Made by a program: the position numbers and the translations under genes. From positions 1,978,001 through 2,042,000 of the forward strand of contig NZ_CP115859.1 of NCBI RefSeq assembly GCF_027920545.1: DNA of 64,000 bases, read 5' to 3'. The stretch comes from Chryseobacterium camelliae (lineage in GTDB: Bacteria > Bacteroidota > Bacteroidia > Flavobacteriales > Weeksellaceae). How positions within the stretch are numbered: the first letter of the stretch is position 1; each line of letters begins with the position of its first letter. The notes under the pieces are model-generated. The model made no database searches. It saw only the letters and a list, made by a program, of their open reading frames with translations, and was not told the origin of the DNA. Positions 1-7,837 of this stretch are shown piece by piece.

Positions 1-1260
1 ACCCCTAGAAATCACAATTTTAGGCTGACTTACGATAACAGTCAGATCTTCAGAAATACCTCTTTAAATATTAATCTATATTCTCAGGATTTCAGAACGG
101 TATACGGATACAGCAATACGTTTCTAAATGGAGGTCAATCTAATATTATTTCTAAAAAATATGGAATAAGAGTCAATTTCGACACTCAAATTTTTAATCA
201 TCAAAATGCTCAGCTTGAAGTGATGTACGGAGCGGATATTTTGAATGATCAAACCGTTCAGAAACTCGAAGACGGAAGATATTGGACTCCTGATATGAGC
301 ATGACCAATATTGCTCCTTTTGCCTTAATTAAATTAGATTTATTTAAAAAACTAACAATTAAAGGAGGTTTGAGATACGAAAACATGAAGGTGAATGTAG
401 GTGATTTCAACACGTTATCCAGTCTGAAGGCAGACGGAACTTTTACCAAGAGTATTTTTGTAAAAGGCGGAGACTTGGAGTACAACGCCCTTGTTGGAAA
501 TATTGGAATGCGTTATAATATTAACAATGCTTTGAATCTTTTCTCCAGTTTCTCACAGTCGTATTCGATTAATGAATTAGGTCGTATTCTAAGAACCTCT
601 ACAGAATCTACGATTGCTAACCTTGAAACCAAGCCTATTATCGTCAACAACTATGAACTGGGGGCTACAGGACAAATTACAAAATGGCTGAACTATGAAG
701 TGACGTCTTATGTAAGTACTTCTAAGCTTGGGGCTTCTTTCATACAGAGTGCAGACCGGGCAATAACGATTCAGCGTTCCCCGGAAGTTGTATACGGTGT
801 TGAAGGATATCTTCACTTCTCTCCATACAAATGGATCAATTTCGGGGGAAGCTACAGCTGGCTGGAAGGAATTACTTCTCTTAAAGATGACGGCGATTAC
901 TCTGCTAAAATCAACAACTCCAGAATTTCAGCTCCAAAAATACTTGCCTACGTACAAGTACGCCCGACTAAAGCACTTTCTTTAGGATTAGATATGCTCC
1001 ATTCTTTCGAGCAGGACCGATTCAGTCCAAATGCTAAAACAGGACTTTATACGTATGGAGAAGGATATGTTCCTGAAACTACAATCTTTAATTTCAGATC
1101 TTCTTACCAGATCAATTCTAACTGGAAAGCTTCTTTAGGGATAGAAAACCTCTTTAACAAAACCTATCAACCTGCAATTGCATGGTGGAATGCAAGAGAT
1201 ACGGAATTTGTAAATGCTTTAGGAATGAGAGGAACTTTCATGATAGAATATAAATTTTAA
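1..1260 (+). CDS. TonB-dependent receptor, C-terminal part (5' end outside window)
   Basis: The reading frame is open from base 1 to the stop at 1260, so at least 419 C-terminal residues of a larger protein are present. The methionine at 220 is internal. The sequence is a run of amphipathic beta strands with alternating aromatic residues and short polar turns, ending in YKF with a terminal Phe, as expected of an outer-membrane beta barrel. The stretch around GIENLFNKTYQPA is typical of the last strands of TonB-dependent siderophore receptors. It should import a ferric chelate across the outer membrane using TonB energy. The PepSY membrane protein that follows after 49 bases is a common partner of siderophore receptors. 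The substrate cannot be read from this fragment, and the plug domain lies outside the window. Confidence 0.85.
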   Translation, partial: TPRNHNFRLTYDNSQIFRNTSLNINLYSQDFRTVYGYSNTFLNGGQSNIISKKYGIRVNFDTQIFNHQNAQLEVMYGADILNDQTVQKLEDGRYWTPDMSMTNIAPFALIKLDLFKKLTIKGGLRYENMKVNVGDFNTLSSLKADGTFTKSIFVKGGDLEYNALVGNIGMRYNINNALNLFSSFSQSYSINELGRILRTSTESTIANLETKPIIVNNYELGATGQITKWLNYEVTSYVSTSKLGASFIQSADRAITIQRSPEVVYGVEGYLHFSPYKWINFGGSYSWLEGITSLKDDGDYSAKINNSRISAPKILAYVQVRPTKALSLGLDMLHSFEQDRFSPNAKTGLYTYGEGYVPETTIFNFRSSYQINSNWKASLGIENLFNKTYQPAIAWWNARDTEFVNALGMRGTFMIEYKF

Positions 1261-1309
1261 TTAATCTAAATAAAATTTAAACCCTATCTTTATTGAACTT
1301 AAAATAAGT

Positions 1310-2521
1310 ATGAGGAAAAAGCATCATCATAAAAAAAAACCGGGCACATTCAAAAAATGGACCGGAAAACTGCATTTGTGGTTCGGTTTGGGTATCGGAT
1401 TTTTAATCTTCATCATCTCCATTACAGGAGCTTTGTACGTTTTCAAAGATGAAATTGAGAACATAACGAGAAAGGACGTCATTTATCATAACGAACAGAA
1501 TATTGATCAGAAACAGATTCTTCCCATTCGAGTCTTAGAAAAAGCCTTGGTAGAACAGGTGAAAGAAAAATATCCTGTTCATTGGGTGAATATTCCGATT
1601 GATAAAAAGATGTCTTATCTTTTTTACTGGTATGAACATAATCCGAAAGGCTGGAATTATTTTAATGAATTTCCTATCTATAAAGTAGCTTATGTCAACC
1701 CATACAACGGTAAGGTTTTAAGAACCTATGATGAAAAAAACGGCTTTTTCCAGATCGTGAAAATGATTCACTGGAGCTATCTTCTGAAACAGGAATGGGG
1801 AACCTACCTTGTCGGAATTCCGGTAATTATTTTTGTGATCATGCTCATTTCCGGAATTATCCTTTGGTGGCCTAAAAATAAGGCAGCAAGAAAACAACGT
1901 TTCGCATTCAAATGGAAGAATGTAAAAAACTGGAAAAGAAAGAACTATGATCTCCATAATGTCTTAGGCTTTTATGCTTCTATTTTTGCTTTAATATTTT
2001 CATTAACAGGATTATTTTATGCATTTTTTGTTGTTCAGGCTGCATTTTATTTCATTTTTTCAGGAGGAAAAACCGTTTATCCCGACTTTTCATCCATTAA
2101 AACGAAAGCTCCGATTGAACTAAGGACAGAAGGAACTCTAGATAAGATCAGCAATACCGTGAAAGCAAAATATCCTGACTCTTACGGTTTCTCTATTGAT
2201 CTGGGTCATGAGCATATGGACGATCACGAACATCCGAACTTCGAGGTTTATGTGAAACATTTATCATATTCTTATCATAAAAGCAGCAGCCTTATTTTTG
2301 ATGAAAATTCGGGGGAATTACTCCATACTCATGACATGAAAGACAAAAATTTCGGCGAAAAAACAGTGGGAGCCAACTATGACATCCATGTCGGGTCTAT
2401 TCTTGGGCTTCCTACAAAGATTATCGCTTTTATTGTAAGCCTGATATGTGCCTCATTACCAGTAACCGGTTTCATGATTTGGTGGGGAAGAAGAAAAAAG
2501 AAAACAATCAAAACAACTTAA
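1310..2521 (+). CDS. PepSY-associated TM helix membrane protein
   Basis: A 403-residue inner-membrane protein. The N-terminus is very basic and His-rich (HHHKKK), followed by TM1 near residues 24-44. More TM segments follow near residues 165-185, 215-245 and at the C-terminus (about 370-392), which ends in a basic tail. The periplasmic loops carry PepSY-type patterns, and His residues (MIHWSY, DLHN, DIHVGS) sit where this family is thought to bind haem or metal. Family members lie beside TonB receptors and are proposed to reduce or release iron from siderophores in the periplasm, which fits the receptor just upstream. The upstream gap contains TATCTTTA, one base off a Bacteroidota -7 box, so the gene may have its own promoter as well as read-through. 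Confidence 0.85.
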   Translation: MRKKHHHKKKPGTFKKWTGKLHLWFGLGIGFLIFIISITGALYVFKDEIENITRKDVIYHNEQNIDQKQILPIRVLEKALVEQVKEKYPVHWVNIPIDKKMSYLFYWYEHNPKGWNYFNEFPIYKVAYVNPYNGKVLRTYDEKNGFFQIVKMIHWSYLLKQEWGTYLVGIPVIIFVIMLISGIILWWPKNKAARKQRFAFKWKNVKNWKRKNYDLHNVLGFYASIFALIFSLTGLFYAFFVVQAAFYFIFSGGKTVYPDFSSIKTKAPIELRTEGTLDKISNTVKAKYPDSYGFSIDLGHEHMDDHEHPNFEVYVKHLSYSYHKSSSLIFDENSGELLHTHDMKDKNFGEKTVGANYDIHVGSILGLPTKIIAFIVSLICASLPVTGFMIWWGRRKKKTIKTT

Positions 2522-2605
2522 AAAGTTTTTTAAATAATTGTTTAATTAATAAGTTTTAATACAATCTTTTTTATAATTTTAGCCTTTTAGAATTTTAAAA
2601 TAGAA

Positions 2606-3574
2606 ATGTCATTAGTAGATTTGTCAAAACACGTTGCGCTGGGAATTGATATTGGCGGAACAAATACAAAATTTGGGGTAGTAAACCACCGGGGAGAAGT
2701 TCTTGAAAAAGGAAATATCCGTACAGATGCCTATCCTACCGTAGAAGAATATATTGATGCTTTATACGAAGCTGTTCGGCCTCTGATCGAAAGCCACGGG
2801 AAGGAGAAAAATTTTGATGGAATCGGTGTAGGAGCTCCAAATGCCAACTACTATACAGGAACTATAGAACATGCTCCCAATTTACCATGGAAGGGCATCA
2901 TTCCTTTTGCGGAATTGATGAAAGCCAAGTTTGGGCTTCCATGTACCATAACCAATGATGCTAATGCTGCCGCTATAGGAGAAATGCTTTTCGGAGCAGC
3001 CAGAGGAATGAAAGATTTCATCATGATCACTTTGGGAACAGGAGTGGGAAGCGGAATCATTGCCGGAGGAAAATTAATCTACGGACATGACGGATTTGCA
3101 GGCGAGCTGGGACATACTATTGTAAAACCAGGCGGGAGAAAACATTGGAGCACAGGTTCTGAAGGTAGCCTTGAAGCTTATGCTTCTGCAACGGGTATTG
3201 CTATTACCGCAAAGAAAATGAGGGCAGAATTTCCGGAATCAATGCTTAATCAATATCCTGAAGAAGCAATCAATTCTAAAACAGTGCATGAATGTGCTCT
3301 GAAAGGAGATCCTATTTCAATTGAGGTTTTCAGGTATACGGGACAGAAACTGGGAGAAGCTTTAGCAAATTTTGTTATGTTTTCTTCTCCGGAGGCAATT
3401 CTTTTATTTGGTGGAGTAATCAAAGCAGGCGATTTTATCTTAAAGCCTACCAAACTTCATATGGAAAGAAATCTTCTTCCTATCTTCAGAAATAAAGTTA
3501 AATTGGTTTTCAGCGAACTGGACGAAGCAGACGCTGCCATTTTAGGAGCCAGTGCCTTAGTTTGGGAAAAGTAA
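2606..3574 (+). CDS. ROK family sugar kinase (glucokinase-like)
   Basis: 322 residues. The N-terminal phosphate-binding motif GIDIGGTNTKFG (about residues 13-24) and ITNDANAAAIGE near residues 110-125 identify a ROK kinase, which phosphorylates glucose or a related hexose with ATP. The catalytic region GELGH contains His170. In most ROK enzymes a zinc motif CxCGxxGC follows. Here the aligned stretch is W181-S-T-G184-S-E-G187-S188, so all three cysteines are absent although the flanking glycines and LEAYAS are kept. A structural zinc is therefore unlikely. The gene stands alone, with a terminator just downstream. Glucokinase is the best guess. ManNAc kinase or another ROK specificity is possible. 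Confidence 0.85.
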   Translation: MSLVDLSKHVALGIDIGGTNTKFGVVNHRGEVLEKGNIRTDAYPTVEEYIDALYEAVRPLIESHGKEKNFDGIGVGAPNANYYTGTIEHAPNLPWKGIIPFAELMKAKFGLPCTITNDANAAAIGEMLFGAARGMKDFIMITLGTGVGSGIIAGGKLIYGHDGFAGELGHTIVKPGGRKHWSTGSEGSLEAYASATGIAITAKKMRAEFPESMLNQYPEEAINSKTVHECALKGDPISIEVFRYTGQKLGEALANFVMFSSPEAILLFGGVIKAGDFILKPTKLHMERNLLPIFRNKVKLVFSELDEADAAILGASALVWEK

Positions 3575-3596
3575 TTAAACCATTTAAATAATAGTA

Positions 3597-3625
3597 GCAT
3601 CCTTTTTAGGGTGCTTTTTTGTTTT
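3597..3625 (+). terminator. Rho-independent terminator after the ROK kinase
   Basis: The hairpin GCATCC-TTTTTA-GGGTGC (one G.U pair) at 3597-3614 is followed by TTTTTTGTTTTT. It lies 23 bases after the kinase stop codon. Confidence 0.8.
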
Positions 3626-3948
3626 TCCTTGGACTGTGCAGACTTCTGTTTTTTACTTTTTAACGCAAAGTTTTAACCTAAAAATTTCATCAAGTTGGCA
3701 AAGAAGAATCAACAAGTTGATTTGACAAAGCTATAAGGTTAGCTTCGTGTAGCAAATTTATTTGCCTTTGCTTTCTTAAAATTAGAAATCTAATAATAAA
3801 ATCTTTGCGTTAAAAATTATCTCTCAGATTTTACAGATCTCTCCAATGTTTACTTGATGATTATTGCCCTTTAAAACAATTAGTCTTATCTATTGTTTTA
3901 ATTGATGTTTAAACCGCTAAGGTTATGATTAAATGAAAAAGTTTTTCA
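3626..3948. repeat. Non-coding gap with MITE-like inverted-repeat element
   Basis: No convincing gene is present. An exact 11-bp inverted repeat, TTAACGCAAAG at 3660-3670 and CTTTGCGTTAA at 3803-3813, encloses about 130 AT-rich bases. Inside is a smaller palindrome ATCAAC-AA-GTTGAT at 3708-3721. From general memory, similar CGCAAAG/CTTTGCG palindromic intergenic repeats occur in Bacteroidota genomes; I cannot verify that here. No transposase or target duplication was recognised. Confidence 0.5.
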
Positions 3949-3956
3949 TACTTTTG
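3949..3956 (+). promoter_or_regulatory. Putative -7 box of msrA
   Basis: TACTTTTG matches the Bacteroidota -7 consensus TAnnTTTG. Transcription would start near 3961, giving a leader of about 60 bases before msrA. No clear -33 TTG was seen at the right distance. Confidence 0.45.
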
Positions 3957-4023
3957 ATCTGCTTTTTTCTCGACAATTCAATAATAAAAAAGAGAAAACA
4001 GTACATAAAAACAACCTACAAAA

Positions 4024-4578
4024 ATGGACAACAATAATTTAGAGCAAATCACTTTTGGCGGAGGATGTTTCTGGTGTGTCGAAAGCTGTTTCAATATGCT
4101 GAAAGGTGTAGAATCTGCCATTTCCGGATATTCTGGAGGACACAAAGACAATCCCACTTATCAGGAAGTTTGCACAGGAGAAACGGGACATGCAGAAGTA
4201 GTACAAATTACCTACAATCCTTCGATGATTTCTTATGAGCAACTGATGGATGTTTTCTTTTTCCTTCACGACCCAACCCAATTAAACCGACAGGGAAATG
4301 ACATCGGAACGCAATACCGCTCTGTCATTTATTACAAAGACGAAGCTGAAAAGGCAAAAGCGGAAGAAGCCATCAAAACCTCTCAGGAATCGGGAAGATG
4401 GCAGGGAACTTATGTTACGGAATTAACAAAATTCAATAAATTCTGGTCTGCCGAACAATACCATCAAGGCTATTACAATGAAAACCCAACTCAGCCGTAT
4501 TGCAGCGCTGTTGTCGGTCCAAAAATTCAGAAATTCAAAAAGCATTTCGGTGAACTGGGGATGCTGAACGCAGAATAA
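4024..4578 (+). CDS. msrA: Peptide-methionine (S)-S-oxide reductase MsrA
   Basis: 184 residues. The MsrA signature GCFWC is present, with nucleophilic Cys15 followed by Cys18 and Cys22. The motifs SGYSGGHKDNPTYQEVC and GTQYRS, the distal EQYHQGY and a C-terminal CSAVVGPK cysteine are also in place. The enzyme reduces methionine-S-sulfoxide in proteins and free Met in the cytoplasm, using thioredoxin to recycle its disulfide. It lacks a signal peptide and a fused MsrB domain. It forms its own unit, with a -7 box upstream and a perfect terminator downstream. Confidence 0.96.
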   Translation: MDNNNLEQITFGGGCFWCVESCFNMLKGVESAISGYSGGHKDNPTYQEVCTGETGHAEVVQITYNPSMISYEQLMDVFFFLHDPTQLNRQGNDIGTQYRSVIYYKDEAEKAKAEEAIKTSQESGRWQGTYVTELTKFNKFWSAEQYHQGYYNENPTQPYCSAVVGPKIQKFKKHFGELGMLNAE

Positions 4579-4601
4579 AAAATAAACAATTTTTATATTT
4601 A

Positions 4602-4637
4602 ACCACAAAGGATCCCTATTCTTTGTGGTATTTTTTT
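4602..4637 (+). terminator. Rho-independent terminator after msrA
   Basis: A perfect 9-bp stem, ACCACAAAG (4602-4610) with CTTTGTGGT (4621-4629), has a 10-base loop and is followed by ATTTTTTT. The opposite strand has no T-run, so it serves msrA. Confidence 0.9.
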
Positions 4638-4638
4638 A

Positions 4639-5514
4639 TCATTCTACTTCTATTGAATCTGATTGCTGGTATCCCGCATAATGATTAAGTATACGTTCTG
4701 AAACATCTTTTAAAGCTTTATCATTAATTGGATGTTTTCCATAACTTGTAAAGAATTCTACGTTATTATTAGTCTTATCATACCAGACCTTTCCCATAGA
4801 ATTTGTAGCATTAAGAGTGTCTGGTCGTGTAATTTTCTTAAAATACTTAAATCTAAATTTATCCATCGGAATAACATCAATCTGCGGACCCAGGGAACTG
4901 CTATCAGTTGCCATATACCTATCACCATCCCAATACATAAAAGGTTTATCGACTGTAATGGGATCCCAGTTTGATATCAATCCTCTTGAAACTGAACCTT
5001 TATTATTAGAGAACACAACTCCTCCCATAACCATAAGTAAAACAAAAGTCATTTCTAATATTCCTAAACCATTTTCTTTTATTCGATCGATTAGTCCAGG
5101 ATCCCGTTCATTATCACCAGAAGAAGCAACTTCATTTGTATTTATAATGCTAATATTAACACCAGTACCACCGCTAATTGACGAAGCCTCATTATTATCA
5201 ACACCTATTTTCACGATTGTTTTACTAGCATTTTCACCTTTCTTTTCAATAGTTGTACAAAAATCTTCATAATCATTAAAACCTAAGTATTGGCTTAATC
5301 TATTAAGAATTAAAGTCTCTATACCTTTTTCTTCATCAATTCCATCTATATAAGCATCATAATATCTAGAAAGTGTTCTGCTAGATATTTTAAATTTTAT
5401 TTTTTTCTCTATCGCATCGGCAAGATCGTCTGACCATCCATATTTGGTATCTTTTTCTGATGTTTCTTTAATTCGCTCAAAAACGTTTTGGATTAACTGT
5501 TTTCTCTTGGACAT
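4639..5514 (-). CDS. Unknown protein with single TM segment and helical N-terminal domain
   Basis: 291 residues; the family is not recognised. Residues 1-95 are charged, helical and cytoplasmic in character, including ISSRTLSRYYDAY and LNRLSQYLGFNDYEDFC. This gives the impression of a small DNA- or protein-binding helical domain. A Ser/Asn/Gly-rich linker follows (about 95-145), then one hydrophobic segment near residues 150-168 (GILEMTFVLLMVMGGVVF) and an extracytoplasmic C-terminal domain of about 120 residues. There is no signal peptide, so the N-terminus is probably cytoplasmic, as in membrane-tethered regulators. Its promoter carries the same TTACGG-N4-CCGTAA palindrome as the nine-gene run starting at 8628, which ties it to that regulon. 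Confidence 0.7.
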   Translation of the reverse strand: MSKRKQLIQNVFERIKETSEKDTKYGWSDDLADAIEKKIKFKISSRTLSRYYDAYIDGIDEEKGIETLILNRLSQYLGFNDYEDFCTTIEKKGENASKTIVKIGVDNNEASSISGGTGVNISIINTNEVASSGDNERDPGLIDRIKENGLGILEMTFVLLMVMGGVVFSNNKGSVSRGLISNWDPITVDKPFMYWDGDRYMATDSSSLGPQIDVIPMDKFRFKYFKKITRPDTLNATNSMGKVWYDKTNNNVEFFTSYGKHPINDKALKDVSERILNHYAGYQQSDSIEVE

Positions 5515-5535
5515 AATTAGTTTTTTAAGGTATTA

Positions 5536-5580
5536 CAAAATAGGTGATTTTATACCATGTCGCATTACGGGTTTCCGTAA
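5536..5580 (-). promoter_or_regulatory. Promoter with TTACGG-N4-CCGTAA operator
   Basis: The perfect palindrome TTACGG-GTTT-CCGTAA occupies 5565-5580. On the minus strand a TATTTTG box (one base shorter than TAnnTTTG) lies at 5542-5536, about 30 bases from the palindrome centre. The start codon of the minus-strand gene follows at 5514. The same geometry recurs at 8561-8605. Confidence 0.55.
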
Positions 5581-5903
5581 CGAATTCCTGTCCATCATTG
5601 TCCATCGATGTCGATGCTTTGTCTGCACTTATCACCTAAACTTCTCAGAAATTTGTCTCAGAAATCAGTTGATAAACAAAACATTAAAAACAAAAGACAA
5701 ACAAATTTACAAAACTGATTTCAAAAATTGCCAGATAAAACGGAAGAAAACTCCGGGTTGGGAAGCAGATGTTACTCTTCCGTTTTTGATGGTTCACTTC
5801 CCAAAAAATTTAAGAAGCGCTTCGAAATTTTAATCGTGTACAGCTCGGGATAAATATTCCGAGAGGAAGGAAAACAATTTCAAACCTCAAAATTTTTAAG
5901 GAA
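5581..5903. other. Gap with several inverted repeats, no gene recognised
   Basis: No convincing coding frame was found. Structures seen are: a 10-bp inverted repeat GAAATCAGTT (5661-5670) with AACTGATTTC (5713-5722); a 10-bp inverted repeat AAAACGGAAG (5737-5746) with CTTCCGTTTT (5777-5786) followed by TTGAT; the palindrome GAAGCGCTTC (5814-5823); and CTCGG/CCGAG (5844-5848 with 5859-5863). A small RNA or a long structured leader for the gene at 5904 is possible but not shown. Confidence 0.4.
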
Positions 5904-6113
5904 ATGATCCAGTTTATTTTAATGCTATTAGGTTTAGCATTTGGACACAATAATGCCAATACATCAACATGCGATAACAATAATTCAACCACCGTAACTG
6001 TACAGAGCGATACTGATCCAGGAGACGGAATAGATCCTGGAGATGGATCAGGAGGACCAGTCGGAGGAAATACAGGACAAATACCTCCTCCATTTACACC
6101 ACCTAATCCATAA
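5904..6113 (+). CDS. Small Asp/Gly/Pro-rich exported peptide, unknown function
   Basis: 69 residues. A hydrophobic N-terminus (MIQFILMLLGLAFG) could act as a weak signal sequence. An Asn/Thr/Ser-rich stretch with one Cys follows, then a repeated DPGDG unit (DPGDGIDPGDGSGG) and a Pro-rich end. The start has a purine-rich AAGGAA just before the ATG. It lies directly upstream of a histidine kinase with an extracytoplasmic TPR region, from which it is separated by a terminator. The sequence is low-complexity, so homology would be hard to assign. It could be a structural or signalling peptide, but nothing in the sequence decides this. Confidence 0.5.
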   Translation: MIQFILMLLGLAFGHNNANTSTCDNNNSTTVTVQSDTDPGDGIDPGDGSGGPVGGNTGQIPPPFTPPNP

Positions 6114-6120
6114 TAATTAA

Positions 6121-6155
6121 AAAAGGGCAGATTGCATAAATCTGTCCTTTTTATT
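6121..6155 (+). terminator. Terminator between the small peptide gene and the histidine kinase
   Basis: The hairpin GGGCAGATT / AATCTGTCC with a 5-base loop is flanked by A-runs and followed by TTTTTATT. It ends about 25 bases before the kinase start codon at 6177. Confidence 0.75.
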
Positions 6156-6176
6156 AATTTGCAAAAAACTATTTCC

Positions 6177-7823
6177 ATGAGAAATTTATTAATATTGATT
6201 ATCTTATTTACAATGTCTTCTTGTAAAAAAGATAATATTGTTAGCTCTGAACCACCTACAAATAAAGATTTCAAAAGAGCAGAACTATTTAACAAAAATA
6301 ATATTACCGATTCTGCTTTTTATTATTTTAACTTATCAAAGAATTCTTTTTTAGAAAAAAATGATTCCATAGGAGCTGCAAGAGCTTTGGTAAATATGGC
6401 ATTTATCCAAAATGCTAAAGGAGACTTTTTTGGTTCAATTGAAACATCTTTGGAAAGTAATAAATTTCTTAAAAATGAAAACAATACAATTGCTAAGAAA
6501 ATACTAACTTCTAATTATAATAATATAGCTAATGCCTCTAATAGTCTTAAAAGCTTTGATAGCGCATTAGTTTATTATAAAAAAGCAATACGATATGCAG
6601 ATAATTATGAAGCTAAATATATTTGCTATAACAATATTGGTGATGTATTAATAAGTAAAGGAAATCTAAAACTAGCAAAATCATATTTACAACAAGCTAC
6701 TCATGCTCACAATATTGATAATTATTCTAGAGCATTAAATAATTTTGCAAAAGCGAAATATCTGGATGACAAAAATTATGACCCTATTCCTGAATTGGAT
6801 AAAGCATTAGAAATCAGAAAAAAAATTAATGACGGGCCAGGTTTAAATTCTAGCTTTGAAACATTGTCAACATATTATTTAAATAAAGACAAAAACCTAT
6901 CACTAAAATTTGCACAAAAAATGCTTACTGAAGCAACAAATAATCATAGTCCGGACGATCAAATATTAGCATTACAAAGAATAATTACCTTAGATCCTAA
7001 AAATTATCTTAGAAGTTTTGAACATCTTTCTTCAATAAGTGACACATTACAAATATCTAGAAATAGACATAAAAATCAATTTGCGATGGTGAGGTATGAT
7101 GTTGAGCAAAAAAATGCTGATAATCTAAAATTAAAATCAAAAAGCTTCAGGCAAAACATCGCCCTTATCGCTTTAGGATTAACACTAATCGGAGGTAGTT
7201 TTTACTATATAAAAAGAAAAAAACGTCTCGAACAGGAAAAAGAGCTTGAAGTAAAAAACACCCAGCTTAAAATGTCAAAAAAGGTTCATGATGTGGTTGC
7301 AAACGGTATTTATCAAGTAATGACAAAGATTGAAAACCAGGAGCATTTTAATAAGGACGAAACTCTTGACGAACTGGAATTTGTGTACGAAAAGTCCAGG
7401 GATATTTCTTACGAGAAAACAGACACCCAAGGTGAAGAAAAAGATTTTAGCGAAAGAATTTCTGAAACGGTCAGCTCATTTAAAAATGACGAAGTGAATA
7501 CTTATCTTGCCGGAAACGACAGTGAAACTTGGAAACATCTGAGCTCCAAAAATAGGGAAGAGGTGTATCAGATCATCCGCGAATTGCTTGTCAATATGAA
7601 AAAACACAGCAGGGCAACCATCGTTTCATTCAGATTTGAAAGAGAAAATGAACTCATCAGAATATTCTATACAGATAATGGAATTGGAATTTCAGGAGAT
7701 GTAATTTATAAAAACGGGTTATCTTCTACGGTTTCCCGTATAGAAACCATCCACGGAGAAATTATTTTTGACACCAAAACAGAAAAAGGACTGAAAATCA
7801 CTATTTCATTTCCTGCTTCCTAA
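6177..7823 (+). CDS. TPR-containing lipoprotein sensor histidine kinase
   Basis: 548 residues from ATG 6177. An upstream in-frame start at 6132 would run through the terminator and bury the signal peptide, so it is rejected. The N-terminus is a lipoprotein signal (LILFTMSSCKK) with lipidation Cys near residue 16. An extracytoplasmic helical TPR-like region runs to about residue 315, then a TM helix (NIALIALGLTLIGGSFYY) and a coiled coil. The phospho-acceptor motif KKVHDVVANG contains His371. A GHKL ATPase follows, with its N box near ELLVNMKKHS and DNGIGIS as the G1 box. This is the Bacteroidota type related to NarL/LuxR-family kinases. The response regulator follows 14 bases later and is surely its partner. 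The signal sensed is unknown. Confidence 0.9.
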   Translation: MRNLLILIILFTMSSCKKDNIVSSEPPTNKDFKRAELFNKNNITDSAFYYFNLSKNSFLEKNDSIGAARALVNMAFIQNAKGDFFGSIETSLESNKFLKNENNTIAKKILTSNYNNIANASNSLKSFDSALVYYKKAIRYADNYEAKYICYNNIGDVLISKGNLKLAKSYLQQATHAHNIDNYSRALNNFAKAKYLDDKNYDPIPELDKALEIRKKINDGPGLNSSFETLSTYYLNKDKNLSLKFAQKMLTEATNNHSPDDQILALQRIITLDPKNYLRSFEHLSSISDTLQISRNRHKNQFAMVRYDVEQKNADNLKLKSKSFRQNIALIALGLTLIGGSFYYIKRKKRLEQEKELEVKNTQLKMSKKVHDVVANGIYQVMTKIENQEHFNKDETLDELEFVYEKSRDISYEKTDTQGEEKDFSERISETVSSFKNDEVNTYLAGNDSETWKHLSSKNREEVYQIIRELLVNMKKHSRATIVSFRFERENELIRIFYTDNGIGISGDVIYKNGLSSTVSRIETIHGEIIFDTKTEKGLKITISFPAS

Positions 7824-7837
7824 AAAACTTAAACAGA

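Noticed and set aside
3933..4037. 34-codon frame starting MKKFFILLICFF just before msrA
   Set aside because: It looks like a signal peptide but overlaps the msrA start, has no ribosome site and contains the msrA -7 box.
4817..5272. 151-codon plus-strand frame
   Set aside because: It is antisense to the well-formed gene at 4639-5514 and has no start signal or domain.
5750..5790. Signal recognition particle RNA
   Set aside because: GGGAAGCAG recalls the SRP core, but the full GGTCAGG...GGAAGGAAGCAGCC helix is not present.
5444..5833. 129-codon plus-strand frame across the gap before 5904
   Set aside because: It begins inside the minus-strand gene and runs through palindromes; composition is not protein-like.
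6132..6176. Upstream start for the histidine kinase
   Set aside because: It would begin within the terminator hairpin and place 15 residues before a good lipoprotein signal.
5810..6295. 161-codon minus-strand frame
   Set aside because: It is antisense to the small exported peptide gene and crosses the terminator at 6121-6155.
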